A program made the position numbers and the translations under genes. The notes under the pieces were generated by a model. That model was not told where the DNA came from and searched no databases. It was given only the letters and a program-made list of their open reading frames with translations. A DNA stretch of 22,719 nt from JBEKDJ01 sp050014415. GTDB taxonomy: Bacteria; Desulfobacterota; BSN033; UBA1163. Below are positions 14,327 to 21,600 of the stretch, piece by piece. Where the stretch lies: the NCBI GenBank assembly GCA_050014415.1, contig JBEKDJ010000045.1:1-22719 (forward strand). The letters run 5' to 3'. The stretch's first letter is position 1. Each line of letters begins with the position of its first letter.

Positions 14327-14364
14327 CCACCCCTCCCCAGCTCTTCTTTGTCTTGAGAGCTTAG

Positions 14365-14391
14365 GAAAAATCATCAGATCTCTCTGATGAT
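14365..14391 (-). terminator. Intrinsic terminator or attenuator between hpf and ptsN
   Basis: On the minus strand ATCATCAGA-GAGA-TCTGATGAT (14391-14370) is a perfect 9-bp stem capped by a GAGA (GNRA) tetraloop. It runs straight into a T run (TTTTT, 14369-14365 after the last T of the stem). It begins 92 nt after the hpf stop and ends 39 nt before the ptsN GTG. The stem is AT-rich, so termination may be partial. With so little room for a promoter after it, ptsN transcription probably depends on readthrough. Confidence 0.6.
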
Positions 14392-14482
14392 GCTGATTTT
14401 GATTGCACAATCAATTTAATTCTATCTGCATCATCGGAAGGGAATCTGTCGAATCAGAGGTTTCTCGACTCTTTCAGAAATC

Positions 14483-15028
14483 CTATTTCGGGTGGGGCTC
14501 CACCCACTCGTAACCGCCGTCTTTCCCCCGACAGAGAACATTCATCTGACCTGAATCTGAATTGAAGAAAACCAAGTAATCGTGTTGCGAGACCTGGAGT
14601 TGGGCGACAGCCTCATCGAGAGACATAGGTTTCGCGACCGTTCGTCTCCTGCGGATCATGGCAGGAATCTCCGTCTCCTCTTTACCTTCCGAAACATCTT
14701 CCTTGCCCTCCGGAGGCATCTTTGAAGAAGAGGAGGCTGATCTTTTCCGCCTCACCTTCCCCCGCCGCTCTCGGATTTGACGCTCCATCTTCTCAGCCAT
14801 CTGGTCGATGGCTGCGTAAAGATCGTTGTTCCTCCCTTGACTATTGAGGGTTAATCCCTCTCCGACGATCGTGATTTCAGCAATATGCCGAAATTTCTCC
14901 ACAGATAGAACGACATGCACCTCCTGCGAATTCTCGACATATTTCTGTAGCCGCTGGACCTTTTCCCTCACATACTCCTTCACCCCTTCGTCGGTCTCCA
15001 TATGCCGGAACGTCACTGCAATCTGCAT
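14483..15028 (-). CDS. hpf: Ribosome hibernation promoting factor, long form
   Basis: A 181-residue protein that binds idle 30S subunits and promotes 100S ribosome dimers. The N-terminal S30AE domain (about 1-95) starts MQIAVTFRHMETDEGVKEYV and contains DLYAAIDQMAEKMERQI. A basic, Ser/Glu-rich linker follows (about 96-127). The C-terminal dimerisation domain (about 130-178) has KPMSLDEAVAQLQ and HDYLVFFNSDSGQMNVL. Having both domains makes it the long form, so no separate RMF is needed. AAGGAG lies 8 nt before the ATG. It follows rpoN after a 244-bp gap and is separated from ptsN by a terminator-like hairpin. Confidence 0.95.
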   Translation of the reverse strand: MQIAVTFRHMETDEGVKEYVREKVQRLQKYVENSQEVHVVLSVEKFRHIAEITIVGEGLTLNSQGRNNDLYAAIDQMAEKMERQIRERRGKVRRKRSASSSSKMPPEGKEDVSEGKEETEIPAMIRRRRTVAKPMSLDEAVAQLQVSQHDYLVFFNSDSGQMNVLCRGKDGGYEWVEPHPK

Positions 15029-15096
15029 TTGTAAGCTCCTTATCCCTGATCATCAATTTCCCTTCATGGTCGCATCCCATGCGGTTGTCGCCACAC

Positions 15097-15143
15097 CGAA
15101 ATCCGAATCAGAATTCTCGAAACCCAAATTTCAATCCCGCCAA
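15097..15143. repeat. Word-repeat tract between rpoN and hpf
   Basis: Words CCGAAATCCGAATC, AGAATTCTCG and AACCCAAATTTCAATCCC follow one another in the rpoN-hpf gap (15029-15272), in the same style as the tracts elsewhere. The remainder of the gap holds the dispersed motif at 15159-15190. No gene is visible in it. Confidence 0.45.
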
Positions 15144-15158
15144 GACAGAATCAAATAT

Positions 15159-15190
15159 CACCCTTCGGCAAGCTCAGAATGACTCCCTGA
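15159..15190. repeat. Dispersed repeat containing CCCTTCGGCAAGCTCAG
   Basis: On the minus strand this reads TCATTCTGAGCTTGCCGAAG and onward. From memory, this sequence and its variants (GAGCTTGTCGAAGG, CTTCGACAAGCTCAGG) recur between genes in many unrelated environmental bacteria. Here there is one copy. It has weak internal symmetry around AAGCT and no coding content. Confidence 0.5.
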
Positions 15191-15272
15191 ATATCCTGAA
15201 GAATGAAATCATGGTAAGCTTGTCAGGCCGTAAACTTCGAGCTTTAGCATCTGGCATCTTTAAGGGAGGAGC

Positions 15273-16727
15273 CTAAAACATCTTCCTGCGCTCGCTCGAG
15301 GAAAGGATCTTCATCAACTCCCGATATTTCGAAACGGTCCTCCGTGCAATATGGATATTCATCCCTCGCAGAATCTGAACCAATTTCTCATCGCTGTAAG
15401 GCTTCTTTGGATCCTCTTTTGCAATGATTTCACGGACGAGATTCTTGACACTTTCTGATGCCAAGCTCTCTCCTTCCGTAGAAGTAATCCCCGCATTGAA
15501 GAAGAATTTCAACTCGTAGATTCCCTGTGGAGTATGCATATATTTGTTGTTCGTGACCCGGCTGATGGTGGATTCATGCATCTGGATATCCTCGGCCACA
15601 TCGCGAAGGACAAGGGGCTTCAAATACTGGATGCCTTTTTCCAAGAAGTCCCTTTGGAATTTCACAATACTCTTCGCTACCTGGTAGATCGTCGTTTGGC
15701 GTTGATGGATGCTTCGGATCAGCCAGAGAGCCGACCGCATCTTTTCCTGAATATATTTTCGATCTCCCTGAAAACCGCCCCGGCTTTCAGAAAGAACACT
15801 TCGGTAAAGGGGACTGATGCTTAATCTAGGGATGCCTTCATCGTTCAGATAGATCACATACTCTCCCTCTACCTTGTAAACATACACGTCGGGGACGATC
15901 TCTTGGATGACTTCTCCTCCGAAGGCCTTACCCGGCTTAGGTTCCAATTTAGAAATGAGGCGGGCAGCGTGATTGACCCGTTCGACGGACACCCCGAGCC
16001 GTCTCGCGATCACTGGATAATTCCGATTTTTCAGCAGGGAGAGATGTTCTGAAACGATCTTTTCTGCCAATGGGTCCCGAACCGACAGCTGCTCCAATTG
16101 GAGAAGGAGGCATTCTTTCAAATCTCTCGCAGCCACCCCAGCCGGATCAAACTGCTGAACTTTCCGAAGGACCTCTTCCGCCGCATCGAGCGAAAGATTC
16201 AGTTCTGAGCAGATATCTTCTAAAGAAACTTTCAAATATCCATCTTCGTCTAAATTCCCGATGATCCAAGCCCCTGTTTTATGTTCCTCATCAGTGAAAC
16301 GGGACAGTTGAAGTTGCCAGTGAAGGTGATCGCAGAGGGTCGTTCTTTTGCTAAGGAAATTCTCAAAAGAGGGTCTTTCTTCCCCATCCTGATAACTCTG
16401 TTTTTGGAACGGGGTGAGATTGTAATTGTCTATGTAGCTTTCCCAATCAAACTCATCCGAACCCTCCCCCTCTCCTTTCACCTCTGGGGTGTGTTCCGTC
16501 TCCGGCGGGGGCTCTGCTGCAGCCTCTTCTGTCATGGGCTTTTCAGCCTCGGCTTCCTCCTTTCCCTCCTCATCCTCTTCGAGGAGGGGGTTCTCCTTCA
16601 TCTCCTGACTGATCGTCTCTACCAGCTCCAAACGGGTCAACTGGAGAAGGCGAATCGCCTGCTGAAGCTGAGGCGTGATGACCAGCTGTTGAACAAGTTT
16701 GGGTGTCTGTTTGAGTTCTAAGGCCAT
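15273..16727 (-). CDS. rpoN: RNA polymerase sigma-54 factor
   Basis: A 484-residue sigma factor that directs polymerase to -24/-12 promoters and needs AAA+ activators. Region I (about 1-50) is Gln/Leu-rich (LVQQLVITPQLQQAIRLLQL). Region II is acidic (about 50-95). The core-binding domain contains LDEDGYL and VQQFDPAGVAARDLKECLLLQ. The DNA-binding part has VAEDIQMHESTISRVTNNKY. The RpoN box is ARRTVSKYRE (461-470), with Ser where Ala is usual. The ATG at 16727 lies 1 nt after the lptB stop and shares its GGGAG, so the two genes are translationally coupled. No -24/-12 promoter was found by eye on either strand of this window. Confidence 0.97.
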   Translation of the reverse strand: MALELKQTPKLVQQLVITPQLQQAIRLLQLTRLELVETISQEMKENPLLEEDEEGKEEAEAEKPMTEEAAAEPPPETEHTPEVKGEGEGSDEFDWESYIDNYNLTPFQKQSYQDGEERPSFENFLSKRTTLCDHLHWQLQLSRFTDEEHKTGAWIIGNLDEDGYLKVSLEDICSELNLSLDAAEEVLRKVQQFDPAGVAARDLKECLLLQLEQLSVRDPLAEKIVSEHLSLLKNRNYPVIARRLGVSVERVNHAARLISKLEPKPGKAFGGEVIQEIVPDVYVYKVEGEYVIYLNDEGIPRLSISPLYRSVLSESRGGFQGDRKYIQEKMRSALWLIRSIHQRQTTIYQVAKSIVKFQRDFLEKGIQYLKPLVLRDVAEDIQMHESTISRVTNNKYMHTPQGIYELKFFFNAGITSTEGESLASESVKNLVREIIAKEDPKKPYSDEKLVQILRGMNIHIARRTVSKYRELMKILSSSERRKMF

Positions 16728-16728
16728 C

Positions 16729-17523
16729 TTACTCCCAGAATCTGCCTTGTGCGGGGGAGGTCAAATCCTTCTTCTCATCTTCCTTGTCCCGGCGTCCTCC
16801 TCCTAGCTCGAACCCATCCCCTAAATAGATCTTTCTCGCCTCATGGCTTCGAGCAATCTTCTCTGGAGTCCCCCCGACTAGGATACGTCCTTCGTTCAGG
16901 ATATACGCCCGATCACATACTCCCAGTGTCTCTCTAACATTATGATCTGTAATTATAATTCCAATCCCTTTTGATTTCAATTGACGAACGATCGCCTGAA
17001 TATCCAACACGGCAATGGGGTCAATTCCGGCAAAGGGTTCATCTAAGAGGATGAAAGAAGGTGAGAGCACCAAGGCCCGTGTAATTTCAACTCTTCTCCG
17101 CTCACCTCCAGAGAGGCTATAAGCCTTCTGCCTCCGAAGCAAAGAAAGCCCTAACTCATCCAAGAGGTCGTCCAACCGACTATTCATCTCCACTTTGGAG
17201 AGGGGGAGGGTCTCCAAGATCGCCATCAAATTTTCTTCCACTGTCAATTTTCTGAATACGGATGGCTCCTGCGGCAGATAACTGACCCCCCTCCTCGCCC
17301 GCAGATACATGGGAAGGGATGTGATCTCCTCATCATTCAGGAATATTTTCCCCATGTTGGGCCGAAGCAGCCCGACGATCATATAGAAGATGGTGGTCTT
17401 CCCTGCGCCATTGGGACCCAACAACCCTACCACTTCTCCCCCTCTAATCTCAATATTTACCCTATCAACAACTTTCTTACGACGAAAGGATTTCGTTAAA
17501 TTCTCACACGTAAGGTACGACAT
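16729..17523 (-). CDS. lptB: LPS export ABC transporter ATP-binding protein
   Basis: A 264-residue cytoplasmic ATPase that powers LptFG-driven extraction of lipopolysaccharide from the inner membrane. Walker A is GPNGAGKTT (about 36-44). Other motifs are the Q-loop SYLPQEPSVFRKLTVEENL, the signature SLSGGERRR, Walker B with ILLDEPFAGIDP, and the switch histidine in ITDHNVRETL. The combination PQEPSVFRKLTV is characteristic of LptB. It is about 20 residues longer than E. coli LptB, owing to a charged tail after the usual YLGDGF end. GGAGGAATA precedes the ATG. It follows lptC and lptA and is coupled to rpoN; lptF, lptG and lptD are not in the window. Confidence 0.96.
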   Translation of the reverse strand: MSYLTCENLTKSFRRKKVVDRVNIEIRGGEVVGLLGPNGAGKTTIFYMIVGLLRPNMGKIFLNDEEITSLPMYLRARRGVSYLPQEPSVFRKLTVEENLMAILETLPLSKVEMNSRLDDLLDELGLSLLRRQKAYSLSGGERRRVEITRALVLSPSFILLDEPFAGIDPIAVLDIQAIVRQLKSKGIGIIITDHNVRETLGVCDRAYILNEGRILVGGTPEKIARSHEARKIYLGDGFELGGGRRDKEDEKKDLTSPAQGRFWE

Positions 17524-17548
17524 TATTCCTCCGGCCCACGATCAGCCA

Positions 17549-17575
17549 TTCGCTATCAGCTATCAGCTGTTAGCG
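17549..17575. repeat. CTATCAG word repeat between lptA and lptB
   Basis: CGCTATCAG, CTATCAG and CTGTTAGCG make a near-palindromic tandem centred on CAGCTG. GCTATCAGCTGTTAGC differs from its own reverse complement at only two positions. This is a second kind of word repeat, distinct from the AAATTCC type, in the short lptA-lptB gap. Confidence 0.5.
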
Positions 17576-17587
17576 GTCTGTTTTCTG

Positions 17588-18175
17588 CTATTTTTCCTTT
17601 CCTTCTTTCGGTTTCTTTTCTTGTCCTTCCTCTTTTGGCGGTGGAGTGATCCTTGTGCTTACCCGCCCCTCTTTTCCGGGTTCTACAACGCTTCTTTCTT
17701 CGTCTGCATAGTGGATCACTCGTTCCCCTCGGACGACGTTCTCTCCTTCTCGGAGGACCGCATCCCCTTCAAATACGATTTTATTCTGCTCTTGGTAAAA
17801 GGTCGCCTTTTGGCCCGTCGCTCTGCGATCTAATTGCACGATTTTCACATTACCCGTGGCCACTATCTCCTTTATTTTTTTCGTGTTCGAGTCATAAGTG
17901 ATCACCAAATTGTTCGCATAGAGGGTCGTCTCTTCCTGCTTCGCCACTACGTTCCCCTTAAAGGCGACCGTGTTCTCCTTCTGATTCGCCTCGACAGTAT
18001 CAGAGGTGATATCAATAGGCGCACGGCTGGAAGTGAATCCAAATCCCTTTTCGGACTTCAGCCCTTTCCCTTCACCCTTATCGATTCCCTTCTTTTCCTG
18101 CGCTTCCCCGGAGGCGAAAGAGAGAGAAAGGCTAAATACAACGATGAATAGACCAATCCTTTTAGCCCTATTCAT
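17588..18175 (-). CDS. lptA: LPS transport periplasmic protein LptA (OstA-like)
   Basis: A 195-residue periplasmic protein that bridges LptC to LptD and carries lipopolysaccharide. From the ATG at 18175 the N-terminus is a classical signal peptide: basic MNRAKR, a hydrophobic core to about residue 19, and cleavage probably near FASGEA. The OstA/LptA beta-jellyroll follows (PIDITSDTVEANQKENTVAFKGNVVAKQ, then TLYANNLVITYD and GNVKIVQLDRRATGQKATFY). The tail is Lys/Glu/Pro-rich. I chose 18175 over an ATG at 18196 because it overlaps the lptC stop as ATGA and has GGAGG about 9 nt upstream. It stands in the usual lptC-lptA-lptB order. Confidence 0.92.
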   Translation of the reverse strand: MNRAKRIGLFIVVFSLSLSFASGEAQEKKGIDKGEGKGLKSEKGFGFTSSRAPIDITSDTVEANQKENTVAFKGNVVAKQEETTLYANNLVITYDSNTKKIKEIVATGNVKIVQLDRRATGQKATFYQEQNKIVFEGDAVLREGENVVRGERVIHYADEERSVVEPGKEGRVSTRITPPPKEEGQEKKPKEGKEK

Positions 18176-18744
18176 CCTTTCTTTCCTCCTCGCCATTGAG
18201 TCTTCACCTGGCTGAGGACCTTGAAGGTTTTCGCTTCCATGTCGACCAGCATCCCTCTGCCGACCAGTCGGATTTCTTCTCCTTCGATCTCGACGGGATC
18301 GGAGGTCGTCGCTTTCTTCTCCGAGTTTTTATAAGAAACAGAGTGAGTTTTGAGCCGATATCCATCGCTCGAGGTGAGCACCACCTCGCCCACGAGCTCC
18401 ATGTCTTTCGAATCCTGATAAACCTTTCCCTGATTCCCGGAAAGGGTGAAGGACCGCCCATCCTCTGAATAGAAAGTCACCTTCACATCCTCCAAAACCA
18501 TGATATTCTGATCTTGGTACTGCAAGACTGATTTTGCCTCCAACTCCCAGGTCTTTCGGCCGTGCTTATCTTCTACTAATCGAATCTTCTCCAAGTGCGT
18601 ATCTGCGCCCTGAGTCGATATCTTCGGATCCTCTTCCCGCTTCTCTAAGGCATTTCTCTCTTTCAGGTTCGTCCAAACTCTGATCAGGACGAGTCCACCG
18701 ATCAATACGATGGAAATTAGGATGATGAACTTAACCTTTTTCAT
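18172..18744 (-). CDS. lptC: LPS export system protein LptC
   Basis: A 190-residue bitopic inner-membrane protein that receives lipopolysaccharide from LptB2FG and passes it to LptA. A single N-terminal transmembrane helix (KFIILISIVLIGGLVLI, about 5-21) is followed by a periplasmic LptC/YrbK domain with HLEKIRLVEDKHGRKTWELE, VTFYSEDGRSFTLSGNQGKV and GYRLKTHSVSY. AAGGAT lies just 5' of the ATG. Its stop overlaps the lptA start. It begins about 100 bp after kdsD, a gap filled by a word-repeat tract. Confidence 0.92.
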   Translation of the reverse strand: MKKVKFIILISIVLIGGLVLIRVWTNLKERNALEKREEDPKISTQGADTHLEKIRLVEDKHGRKTWELEAKSVLQYQDQNIMVLEDVKVTFYSEDGRSFTLSGNQGKVYQDSKDMELVGEVVLTSSDGYRLKTHSVSYKNSEKKATTSDPVEIEGEEIRLVGRGMLVDMEAKTFKVLSQVKTQWRGGKKG

Positions 18745-18754
18745 ATATCCTTGA

Positions 18755-18835
18755 ATTCGGACTTCGGAATGCGGAGTTCAAATCTTTGAAGCTGCCAGAG
18801 CAGGTCCATTTCCGCAATCCACAATCTCCAATCCG
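18755..18835. repeat. Word-repeat tract between kdsD and lptC
   Basis: Words GAATTCGGACTTCGGAATGCGGAGTTC at the left and CGCAATCC, ACAATCTCC, AATCCGTGATT at the right recur with small changes. The left part resembles the tract at 3165-3230. It takes up most of the 103-bp gap, where kdsC would be found in many related genomes. Confidence 0.5.
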
Positions 18836-18847
18836 TGATTGAAAAAG

Positions 18848-19816
18848 TCATACCACCCCAGCCTTCAGGAGATCATGCAGATGGATGATTCCCACCGGCA
18901 CTTTATCCCTTGTGTCGTTGAAGACGAAGAGAGATGTAATTGAAAATTCCTCCATCTTCTGTACCGCCTCGGCAGCAAGAGATTCTTTTTCAATCCTCTT
19001 GGGATTCTTCGTCATCACTTCTGATGCCTCACGATGAAGGAGATCACTGAATCTTTCCAAGGCCCGTCTCAAATCCCCATCCGTGATCACACCGACCAAT
19101 TCCCCTCTTTCATTGCAGACCCCTGCCACTCCTAACCGTTTCGAAGTAATTTCGAAAATCGCCTCTTTCATCAATCCCCTCTCTGACACCACGGGGAACG
19201 CCTCTCCCACGTGCATCAGATCCTCCACCTTCAGGAGCAGCCTTTTCCCCAGTGCCCCCCCCGGGTGGAGAAGAGCGAAATCCTCCTTCTTGAAACCCCT
19301 CTTCTCCATCAGAGTGATCGCCAGTGCATCTCCTAACGCCATGGTCGCTGTCGTGCTTGCCGTCGGCGCCAAGTCCAAGGGGCAAGCCTCTTCCTTCACT
19401 TGAATGTCGAGACACACGTCCCCGGCTTTGGCCAAAGTCGATCTCAAGTTCCCAGTAAGAACGATTAATCGATTCCCATAACGCTTAAAAAGAGGAAGGG
19501 CCTCCAAAAGCTCGCGAGTCTCTCCGCTATTAGAGATGGCGATGACCACATCCTCTTTGGCTAACATTCCGAAATCGCCATTTAATCCTTCTGCCGGATG
19601 GAGGAAGAAGGCAGGTGTCCCGGTGCTAGCAAATGTAGAGGCAATCTTTCTGCCCACCAGCCCGGATTTACCCATGCCCATCACAACCACCCTACCCTCG
19701 CAACGATACAGGAACTCCACCGCTTGTGAAAAACTCTCATCGATCCGTTCCGCTAAGTCGAGGATCGAATGGGCCTCCACCCTCAATACCCTCCTGGCCT
19801 CCTCTATCAAACCCAC
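18848..19816 (-). CDS. kdsD: Arabinose-5-phosphate isomerase (KdsD/KpsF/GutQ family)
   Basis: A 322-residue cytoplasmic enzyme that converts ribulose-5-phosphate to arabinose-5-phosphate, the first step to Kdo for lipopolysaccharide. The N-terminal SIS domain has VVVMGMGKSGLVGRKIAST, HPAEGLNGDFGML and ISNSGETRE. Two CBS domains form the C-terminal third (from about LMHVGEAFPVV and VMTKNPKRI). I chose the GTG at 19816: GGGAGGAG lies about 9 nt upstream and GLIEEARRVLRVEA is the normal family start. The frame continues to a TTG at 19897, but those 27 codons include a hairpin and repeat-like sequence. It is next to pyrG and upstream of lptC. kdsA and kdsC are not present. Confidence 0.93.
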   Translation of the reverse strand: MGLIEEARRVLRVEAHSILDLAERIDESFSQAVEFLYRCEGRVVVMGMGKSGLVGRKIASTFASTGTPAFFLHPAEGLNGDFGMLAKEDVVIAISNSGETRELLEALPLFKRYGNRLIVLTGNLRSTLAKAGDVCLDIQVKEEACPLDLAPTASTTATMALGDALAITLMEKRGFKKEDFALLHPGGALGKRLLLKVEDLMHVGEAFPVVSERGLMKEAIFEITSKRLGVAGVCNERGELVGVITDGDLRRALERFSDLLHREASEVMTKNPKRIEKESLAAEAVQKMEEFSITSLFVFNDTRDKVPVGIIHLHDLLKAGVV

Positions 19817-19834
19817 TTGCCGGGTCTCCTCCCT

Positions 19835-19854
19835 GCCTTTGAAGGGTTCAAGGC
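19835..19854. repeat. Small hairpin upstream of the kdsD ribosome-binding site
   Basis: GCCTTTGAA-GGG-TTCAAGGC folds into a stem with one bulged base, just before the GGGAGGAG site on the minus strand. It supports treating 19817-19903 as an untranslated spacer rather than as part of kdsD. Confidence 0.35.
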
Positions 19855-19903
19855 GTCCAGTCCCGCCTTTGGCTGGATCGAATCCTTGAATCCTCAACAG
19901 AAT

Positions 19904-21589
19904 TTAAGCCTTACCTTCTCTCTTCTTTTCCTTTTCCCGGATCCGTGACTGTTTCTTCTCTCGGTGAAGAGAGGCCTTGATGAACTCCCTAAAAAGAGGG
20001 TGGGGTTCCATCGGCCTCGACCTGAATTCCGGATGGAACTGACATCCAAGAAACCAGGGGTGGTCTTTCAATTCGATGATCTCCACCAGCTCCTTATCAG
20101 GAGAAACTCCACTGAAAACCACCCCGGCCTTTGCCAAAGGTTCTAAATAGGAATTATTGAATTCATAACGATGCCGGTGCCGCTCGTAGATTAACTTCTT
20201 ATTATAGGACGCAAAGGCTAGACTCTTCTCTTCGAGCCGACAGGGATAGAGTCCCAGCCTCATCGACCCACCCTTCTCCGAATCACATGTGCGCTTCTGG
20301 ACGAGTTGATCACGGTCCAACCACTCCTCTAACAGATAGATCACAGCATGGGGAGTATGGGCATCGAACTCCTCACTGTTGGCTCCTTTCAAATTGGCGC
20401 AATGTCTCGAGATTTCGATGACTGCACATTGCATCCCGAGGCAGATGCCAAAAAAAGGAATCCGCTTCTCCCGGGCGAATCGGATGGCCTTGATCTTGCC
20501 CTCGATCCCTCTCGTCCCAAACCCTCCGGGGACAAGAATACCATTCACTCCCTGAAGGAGATGCTCCGGACCCTCTTTATCTATCTGCTCAGAATCGACA
20601 TACTTCAGATTGACCTTGGCGTCGTTCGCAATACCCCCATGAATCAACGCCTCAGTCAAGCTCTTGTAGGATTCGACCAAACCCACATATTTCCCCACGA
20701 CGGCAATCGTCGTCTCAAAATGGGGATTTTTGATCCTCTTTACGACTCGCTCCCAGCCTTTCAAATTCGGCTGTCCCGTCCAGATATTCAGTTTCTCGAC
20801 AATCTTCTCGTCCAGTCCTTCCTGATGGAAGACGATGGGAACTTCGTAGACGGTCTCCACATTCTTTCCAGTGATCACAGCATCCTTTTCCACGTCGCAG
20901 AAGAGAGCGATCTTCGATTTGATTTCAGGCGAAAGGAGCTTCTCCGTCCGGCAAAGAAGGATGTCGGGCTGGATTCCGATTTCCCGAAGCTCCTTCACAC
21001 TGTGTTGAGTCGGCTTGGTCTTCAGCTCCCCGGCGGTCTGGATGTAGGGGATAAGCGTCAGGTGGATATATAACGTATTCTCCCTGCCCACATCTCCTCG
21101 GATTTGTCGGATCGCTTCTAGAAAGGGAAGGCTTTCGATATCGCCCACGGTCCCTCCAACCTCGACGATCACGAAGTCTACATCCTGGGCAAGATCGAAA
21201 ACCTTCGATTTGATTTCATCGGTGATATGGGGGATCACCTGGACCGTACTGCCCAGATAGTCCCCCCTCCTCTCTTTCGAAATGACAGCGTCATAAATCT
21301 GTCCGGTAGTGAAGTTATTCTTCTTTGACGTCTTCACATGGGTATAGCGCTCGTAATGGCCTAAATCGAGGTCTGCTTCAGCTCCATCGTCGGTCACGTA
21401 GACTTCCCCATGCTGGAAGGGGTTCATCGTCCCGGGATCAACATTGATGTACGGATCGAACTTAAGAAAATCGATCTTTAACCCTCTTAATTCAAGGAGT
21501 GCACCAATCGATGCCGATGCCAAGCCTTTGCCAAGAGAGGAGACCACGCCTCCTGTTATGAAGATGTATTTTGTCCTTGCATTGCCCAA
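19904..21589 (-). CDS. pyrG: CTP synthase (glutamine-hydrolysing)
   Basis: A 561-residue cytoplasmic enzyme that aminates UTP to CTP. The N-terminal synthetase domain has KYIFITGGVVSSLGKGL (P-loop), FDPYINVDPGTMNPFQHGEV and EVGGTVGDIESLPF. The C-terminal glutamine amidotransferase has PGGFGTRG, the nucleophile in FGICLGMQ and the His-Glu pair in FHPEFRSRP. A Lys/Glu-rich tail follows. The start is TTG at 21589, fixed by AAGGAGG 5 nt upstream and the MGNARTKYIFITGG N-terminus; the longer frame to 21616 would translate this ribosome-binding site. It lies 11 nt after apgM. CTP is also used to activate Kdo, which fits the kdsD neighbour. Confidence 0.97.
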   Translation of the reverse strand: MGNARTKYIFITGGVVSSLGKGLASASIGALLELRGLKIDFLKFDPYINVDPGTMNPFQHGEVYVTDDGAEADLDLGHYERYTHVKTSKKNNFTTGQIYDAVISKERRGDYLGSTVQVIPHITDEIKSKVFDLAQDVDFVIVEVGGTVGDIESLPFLEAIRQIRGDVGRENTLYIHLTLIPYIQTAGELKTKPTQHSVKELREIGIQPDILLCRTEKLLSPEIKSKIALFCDVEKDAVITGKNVETVYEVPIVFHQEGLDEKIVEKLNIWTGQPNLKGWERVVKRIKNPHFETTIAVVGKYVGLVESYKSLTEALIHGGIANDAKVNLKYVDSEQIDKEGPEHLLQGVNGILVPGGFGTRGIEGKIKAIRFAREKRIPFFGICLGMQCAVIEISRHCANLKGANSEEFDAHTPHAVIYLLEEWLDRDQLVQKRTCDSEKGGSMRLGLYPCRLEEKSLAFASYNKKLIYERHRHRYEFNNSYLEPLAKAGVVFSGVSPDKELVEIIELKDHPWFLGCQFHPEFRSRPMEPHPLFREFIKASLHREKKQSRIREKEKKREGKA

Positions 21590-21600
21590 GAAACCCTCCT

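Noticed and set aside
14327..14410. N-terminal extension of ptsN
   Set aside because: It would be translated through a terminator-like hairpin. The GTG at 14326 has a strong GGAGG site and gives the usual length.
20348..21073. Long 241-codon plus-strand frame
   Set aside because: It is antisense to pyrG, whose motifs cover the whole stretch; the frame is a codon-bias shadow.
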